The position numbers were made by a program, and so were the translations under genes. Under the pieces are notes generated by a model. It was not told where the DNA came from, did no database searches, and worked only from the letters and a program-made list of their open reading frames with translations. A stretch of 34,519 bases of DNA from the IMG/VR virus record IMGVR_UViG_3300020171_000640, positions 1 to 34,519 of that record. The stretch is one strand, 5' to 3'. Positions 31,133 through 34,519 of this stretch are shown here, piece by piece; the stretch's first letter is position 1, and every line of letters begins with the position of its first letter. Source of the DNA: a virus.

Positions 31133-32517
31133 TTCTTTTCACCTATTAATAATTGTTTTGAAAATAACATATTAGTCGGCGTTTCTTTTATTTTTATACC
31201 AATAGACTCTATTAATCTAATCCAGTTTTCTTTTGTTTTAAATTGTTTATGGGTTTTATCTGCCATAAGATTTGGGTCGTCTATAAATGGTATACTAAAT
31301 AAAAAATTAGTACCGAATTTTTTCATATTATTTAATGTTTTTTTAAGTTCATCATCTGTTAAATGCTCTAATACATCTATAGCAGTAATCAAATCTACTT
31401 TTTTATAATTTTTTCCGTCTGAAATATCGCCACAAATTATATCATTACAAAACGCATGGTCTACAGCAAATTTGCTTTTTTCTATTCCAATTGAATTCGC
31501 AAACCATTTCCAAAAATATAAATACGCACCTCTACCGCAACCTAATGTAAGAACACTATTAGGTTTAAAATAATCGTTCCACTGTTTTACCATTAATACA
31601 TTTTTTAATTCAATACCTCTATTATCAAAATATAGTTCATCTTTATCTACACAAAATTCATTTAATATTATTTCAGGTATATCAATTGGGTTTACTTTAG
31701 TAATAGGATAATTACCAAATAAATGGTCGTTTCGCCATTTACGTAAATATTCAGCAGTATGCATTTCAGACTTTTTCATATGATTTAAATATCGTTTTTT
31801 AATTTCAAACATACCCGGACAATATGCTAAATGCCAAATAGTTACTCCACTAAATTTACCAACTCGTTCATTATATTCTTCTATAGTAACATCTTTACCG
31901 TTTTTTATATGTAAAACAGGATGTTCTACTTCTGGATAAATCAAATCTTCTTTTACTATAAATAATCTATTTAATACAAAATGTTCTTTAACAGTTGCGT
32001 CTTCATAACCTAAACTTTCAATGAAATGTCTCATTTTAACTGAAATAACGTTTTTTGTAAATATCATATTTCTTTCGTTAAAATATTCATTACGTTCAGT
32101 TTCTTCATCTATAAATTTTTTAAGTTTAATTATATCATCTAATACTTCGTCTGCGTCAAGTACAAGTACCCATTCCCCCATATGATGCTTCTTGAGATAA
32201 TCAAGATAATAATTACGTTGTTTGCCGTTCATGCCTTTGTCTGATTGGTCATAATTGTTGTGTATTATTATTCTATTTCTGTTTGCATAAATACTTCCAT
32301 TAGTTTTATTTTTAGAAGAAACCCACCCTGTTTCTATTTCTAAAACACCATCACCGTTATCAAACATAAACCCATTTTCTTTTAATATATTTAGAGTATT
32401 ATCTGTACTCCCACCGTCACAAAAAATAATATTGTCTGCACCTTGGACACTCTTCAAACACATAGGTAAGAACTTTTCACAATTCTGTCCCATTATAACA
32501 ACATTAAGTTTAGTCAT
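31129..32517 (-). CDS. GT2 glycosyltransferase - SAM methyltransferase fusion
   Basis: A 462-aa protein. Residues 1-about 250 are a GT2 of the DGGSTDNT type (VVIMGQNCEKFLPMCLKSVQ, IIFCDGGSTDNT, EWVLVLDADEVL with a DxD-like DAD, IWHLAYCPGMFEIKKRY). Residues about 310-462 are a class I methyltransferase: SVLTLGCGRGAYLYFWKWF, DLITAIDVLEHLTDDELKKT and FSIPFIDDP. Transfer and methylation of one sugar would again be linked. It is the second such fusion in the island. AGGAGGATTTGAA supplies a strong ribosome binding site. Confidence 0.8.
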   Translation of the reverse strand: MTKLNVVIMGQNCEKFLPMCLKSVQGADNIIFCDGGSTDNTLNILKENGFMFDNGDGVLEIETGWVSSKNKTNGSIYANRNRIIIHNNYDQSDKGMNGKQRNYYLDYLKKHHMGEWVLVLDADEVLDDIIKLKKFIDEETERNEYFNERNMIFTKNVISVKMRHFIESLGYEDATVKEHFVLNRLFIVKEDLIYPEVEHPVLHIKNGKDVTIEEYNERVGKFSGVTIWHLAYCPGMFEIKKRYLNHMKKSEMHTAEYLRKWRNDHLFGNYPITKVNPIDIPEIILNEFCVDKDELYFDNRGIELKNVLMVKQWNDYFKPNSVLTLGCGRGAYLYFWKWFANSIGIEKSKFAVDHAFCNDIICGDISDGKNYKKVDLITAIDVLEHLTDDELKKTLNNMKKFGTNFLFSIPFIDDPNLMADKTHKQFKTKENWIRLIESIGIKIKETPTNMLFSKQLLIGEKK

Positions 32518-32648
32518 TTCAAATCCTCCTTGTAATATTCTTTCTCAAATGCTGCGCATCCTTCTTCCGAATCGCATACGACTGTTCCTCCAACGCATGC
32601 GAACTTACCGGCATGCGGACCTGATTCTACTTTAAAATATTTTCTCAT
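32514..32648 (-). CDS. 44-aa Cys-containing protein
   Basis: A complete small gene: MRKYFKVESGPHAGKFACVG, GTVVCDSEEGCAAFEKEYYK and end EDLK. It has three Cys and a Gly-rich start but no recognised fold. The ribosome binding site AGGAGGATTTGAA-ATG is among the best in the window; the same 17-base string ending in TGA also closes this gene and supplies the site for the next. ATGA overlaps at both ends prove coupling. It is shorter than most automatic cut-offs. Confidence 0.6.
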   Translation of the reverse strand: MRKYFKVESGPHAGKFACVGGTVVCDSEEGCAAFEKEYYKEDLK

Positions 32649-32950
32649 TTCAAATCCTCCTCTGTGATATTGAATTTCTCTTTGATGTATTCTATTTTAC
32701 TTTTGCGCTTAGCACGGCATGTGCAATCATACGAACCCATTCTGCATATCTTGCAAAGATTGGTAGTTGGTTTATGTTCATCTGATTTTATTGCCTGATA
32801 TATTTCTTCTATTTCCTTATGATATTGTTTTATGTCTTCTATTGCTGATTGTCTCATAATGATTAGAGCATATTGTTTCCCTTGTTCATATTCATAATAT
32901 TTATTTTTTATAGGTAAATCAAATTGTTTTATGTCTTTTATAGTATTCAT
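32645..32950 (-). CDS. 101-aa protein with a CxxC zinc-like pair
   Basis: A helical N-terminal part (KQFDLPIKNKYYEYEQGKQY, IEDIKQYHKEIEEIYQAIK) followed by NLCKICRMGSYDCTCRAKRK, a Cys-rich site of four Cys (CxxC, then CxC), and a basic end ITEEDLK. It may be a regulator or protein adaptor. The final GAGGAGGATTTGAAATGA encodes EEDLK and also serves as the next gene's ribosome binding site. The ATG has only a weak upstream site. Confidence 0.5.
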   Translation of the reverse strand: MNTIKDIKQFDLPIKNKYYEYEQGKQYALIIMRQSAIEDIKQYHKEIEEIYQAIKSDEHKPTTNLCKICRMGSYDCTCRAKRKSKIEYIKEKFNITEEDLK

Positions 32951-32969
32951 TTAATCGCTTCTAATTTCT

Positions 32970-34223
32970 TTATTCATTTCTCTTAAGTTCCCACGGCGTG
33001 TTCGTGCCTTTAAACTTGCGCCATTTAGTGTTTATATCTTTTGCTATTCTTTCTATTTCTATATTACTAAATCCTTTTATTTTAACATTAGTTTTACCTG
33101 ACGTTTGATAAATATTATAATCTTTTGATATTAATTTAACACCAAATTTATCTGGATTTTTCCAGACAGGCGTTCCGGGATATGCAACTAATGTATAAAA
33201 ATCTGCAAAATCAAGATTTTCTTCAATCGCAAAATGTAAACAATCATACATTGTTTCTTTAGTCGCACCGGGAAGATTTAAAACAAAACTTCCTCTGATT
33301 CCTATATCATATTGTTTCGCTAATCTAACAGCTTTTATATTATTTTCTCGTGTATTATTCTTTTGTATATTCTTCAATACATTATTATCCATGTGTTCAA
33401 GACCAAATGATATAGACCTTATACCTGCATCCTTGAGTGCAATCATCATCTCTTCGTCTATTGTATCTGTTCTGCTTGTTAATCTAAATGAACCTAGTTT
33501 CTCTTCTTGCATCCGCTTAGCAAACTCCAATACTCTTGTCTTGTTTATAGTGAAGCAATCGTCTATGAAGTAGAATGACCTGAAACCATAATTGTCATGC
33601 AGTATCTTCATCTCTTTCATTATACGGTCTACGCTATGCATCCTATAGCCTTCACCCATTATTGTCTTGCCACAGAAGAAGCATCTAAATGGGCATGACC
33701 GTGAGCTTAATATCACGCCAGTCCTTATCCCTTCTTGTATAATCCCGTATCTTTCTACCGGCACTAAATCCCAGGCAGGCATAGGTAGTGTATCTATATC
33801 CTTTATTAGAGGATACATAATAATCCCGTGTTTTAATTTACCTTCAACTATATCTATAATTGCTCTTTCTCCTTCTCCTTTAACAATATAGTCAAACTGT
33901 TCTATAAGGGAATCTGGATCTGCACTCGCATGTGGACCGCCTGCTATAAGTTTAGCATTAGGATAATTGTGTCTTAGATGACTTGCATAATTCTTACACC
34001 ATGCAAGATATGGTGTAGTTGTTGTTATGGCTATGAACTCTGGCTGTATGAAGTTTAGTTTCTGCTTCAAGGTATAATAACTATCATGATTCAAGTCACA
34101 TATAGTTGGTCTATGTCCTGCTCTTCTTAATGCGCCTGCTAGATATAGAGCACCCATTGGTGGTCTGTCTCCTGCTTCAACAAGCATTGCCTGTTCTGGG
34201 GGGGTAATAAGTACTATATTCAT
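32970..34223 (-). CDS. B12-binding-type radical SAM enzyme
   Basis: A 417-aa protein. Residues 1-130 form a B12-binding-like Rossmann domain (MNIVLITPPEQ, MGALYLAGALRRAGHRP, KLIAGGPHASADPDS). Cys177, Cys181 and Cys184 form CPFRCFFC for the 4Fe-4S cluster; RMHSVDRIMKEMK and SISFGLEHMDNNVL follow, as in the B12 radical SAM group (methylation or related radical chemistry). The frame reaches 34325, but GGGTGAC precedes ATG 34223 (MNIVLITPPE, the normal N terminus), so I start there. Codon use changes within the gene: first two-thirds AAG/GAG-containing, last third almost only AAA and TTA. Confidence 0.8.
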   Translation of the reverse strand: MNIVLITPPEQAMLVEAGDRPPMGALYLAGALRRAGHRPTICDLNHDSYYTLKQKLNFIQPEFIAITTTTPYLAWCKNYASHLRHNYPNAKLIAGGPHASADPDSLIEQFDYIVKGEGERAIIDIVEGKLKHGIIMYPLIKDIDTLPMPAWDLVPVERYGIIQEGIRTGVILSSRSCPFRCFFCGKTIMGEGYRMHSVDRIMKEMKILHDNYGFRSFYFIDDCFTINKTRVLEFAKRMQEEKLGSFRLTSRTDTIDEEMMIALKDAGIRSISFGLEHMDNNVLKNIQKNNTRENNIKAVRLAKQYDIGIRGSFVLNLPGATKETMYDCLHFAIEENLDFADFYTLVAYPGTPVWKNPDKFGVKLISKDYNIYQTSGKTNVKIKGFSNIEIERIAKDINTKWRKFKGTNTPWELKRNE

Positions 34224-34242
34224 TCTAAATGTCACCCTTTTA

Positions 34243-34395
34243 TTATTTTGTAAATTTGGCTCCGCAAAACTTACAATAATAATCCCACATAATAACACTG
34301 TTTTGATCTCTATATTCATAACCACTTTGGTATATTATACCATATTTTTTACATGCAGGACATTTATCTTCTTTATTAATCAGTACCATTTTCAT
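34243..34395 (-). CDS. 50-aa zinc ribbon protein
   Basis: A compact zinc ribbon: MKMVLINKEDKCPACKKYGI, then a beta hairpin and DYYCKFCGAKFTK. Two CxxC knuckles (CPAC, CKFC) about 28 residues apart. ATG 34395 is chosen because AGGTGATATT lies immediately before it; a longer frame to 34431 would overlap the upstream ORF. A nucleic-acid binding or transcription role is possible but unproven. Confidence 0.6.
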   Translation of the reverse strand: MKMVLINKEDKCPACKKYGIIYQSGYEYRDQNSVIMWDYYCKFCGAKFTK

Positions 34396-34403
34396 AATAT
34401 CAC

Positions 34404-34519
34404 CTAACAATCTTTTAAAATATCTAACCAATCTCTGTTATCTTTGATGACTCGTTCTATTGTTTTTTCATAATTACTCGTATAAAATATATATCCTATT
34501 GTCATTAAGAATATAAATG
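34404..34519 (-). CDS. Partial ORF at window edge
   Basis: The C-terminal part of a frame that enters from beyond the window: FILMTIGYIFYTSNYEKTIE, RVIKDNRDWLDILKDC, then TAG. The first residues form the end of a hydrophobic helix, so a small membrane protein with a cytoplasmic charged tail is likely. Its last codons contain GGTGAT used by the zinc ribbon gene. Confidence 0.5.
   Translation of the reverse strand, partial: FIFLMTIGYIFYTSNYEKTIERVIKDNRDWLDILKDC

Noticed and set aside
1-34519. tRNA genes, integrase or transposase
   Set aside because: I saw no cloverleaf with a GGTTCRA-type arm and no integrase or transposase motifs in any frame; a tRNA scan would settle this.

Overview
The window is a compact, AT-rich viral genome segment in which essentially every gene lies on the minus strand, so the transcription order runs from high to low coordinates. 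No gap exceeds about 175 bases. It reads as a long-tailed (siphovirus-like) member of Caudoviricetes with an HK97-type head. An archaeal host, possibly a DPANN-like lineage, is the best guess. The reasons are: two near-identical BRE/TATA-type promoter elements (19863-19880 and 23050-23067); many GGTGAT-type ribosome binding sites; and a giant anchored protein combining DUF2341, a NosD-like beta-helix, many N-glycosylation sequons and Cys-rich repeats, a style common in archaeal surface proteins. A bacterial host is not excluded, because there is no host marker gene.

Region 1 (about 34519-32514) holds a partial membrane ORF, a zinc ribbon, a B12-binding-type radical SAM enzyme and two small Cys-containing proteins. 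Region 2 (32517-23051) is a glycan island of tightly coupled genes, mostly with 4-base ATGA overlaps: a GT2-methyltransferase fusion, a GDP-mannose 3,5-epimerase-like enzyme, a GT2-FkbM methyltransferase fusion, a nucleotide-sugar 6-dehydrogenase, a CapK/PaaK-like adenylate-forming enzyme, a small HAD phosphatase, a 2-aminoethylphosphonate-transaminase-like enzyme, a GT2 and a GT4. Together they could make, modify and transfer an unusual sugar, possibly phosphonate-bearing, onto virion or host surface. Region 3 (23002-21240) holds small regulatory-looking genes (a coiled-coil protein, a zinc protein, a cold-shock protein) and the likely small terminase.

Region 4 (21235-12335) is packaging and head: large terminase, portal, three small genes, prohead protease, decoration protein, major capsid protein, more head proteins, connectors, an inserted HNH endonuclease and a tail terminator candidate. 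Two GC-rich hairpins or T-tracts flank the major-capsid/decoration genes. Region 5 (12255-175) is the tail: a 74-aa gene lacking any canonical start, the tail tube (apparently starting at AUA), a gp10-like protein, a chaperone pair with a likely -1 frameshift, the tape measure, the 1385-aa anchored protein, a baseplate-hub-like protein, and small tail proteins ending with two paralogous fibre-like proteins.

The most notable signals are: several genes whose ribosome binding site points at AUA or AUU rather than AUG; the unannotated 74-aa gene; the frameshifted tail chaperone; the shared promoter element; a strong gene-by-gene CpG mosaic; and a virus-borne pathway that may produce GDP-L-galactose-type sugars.
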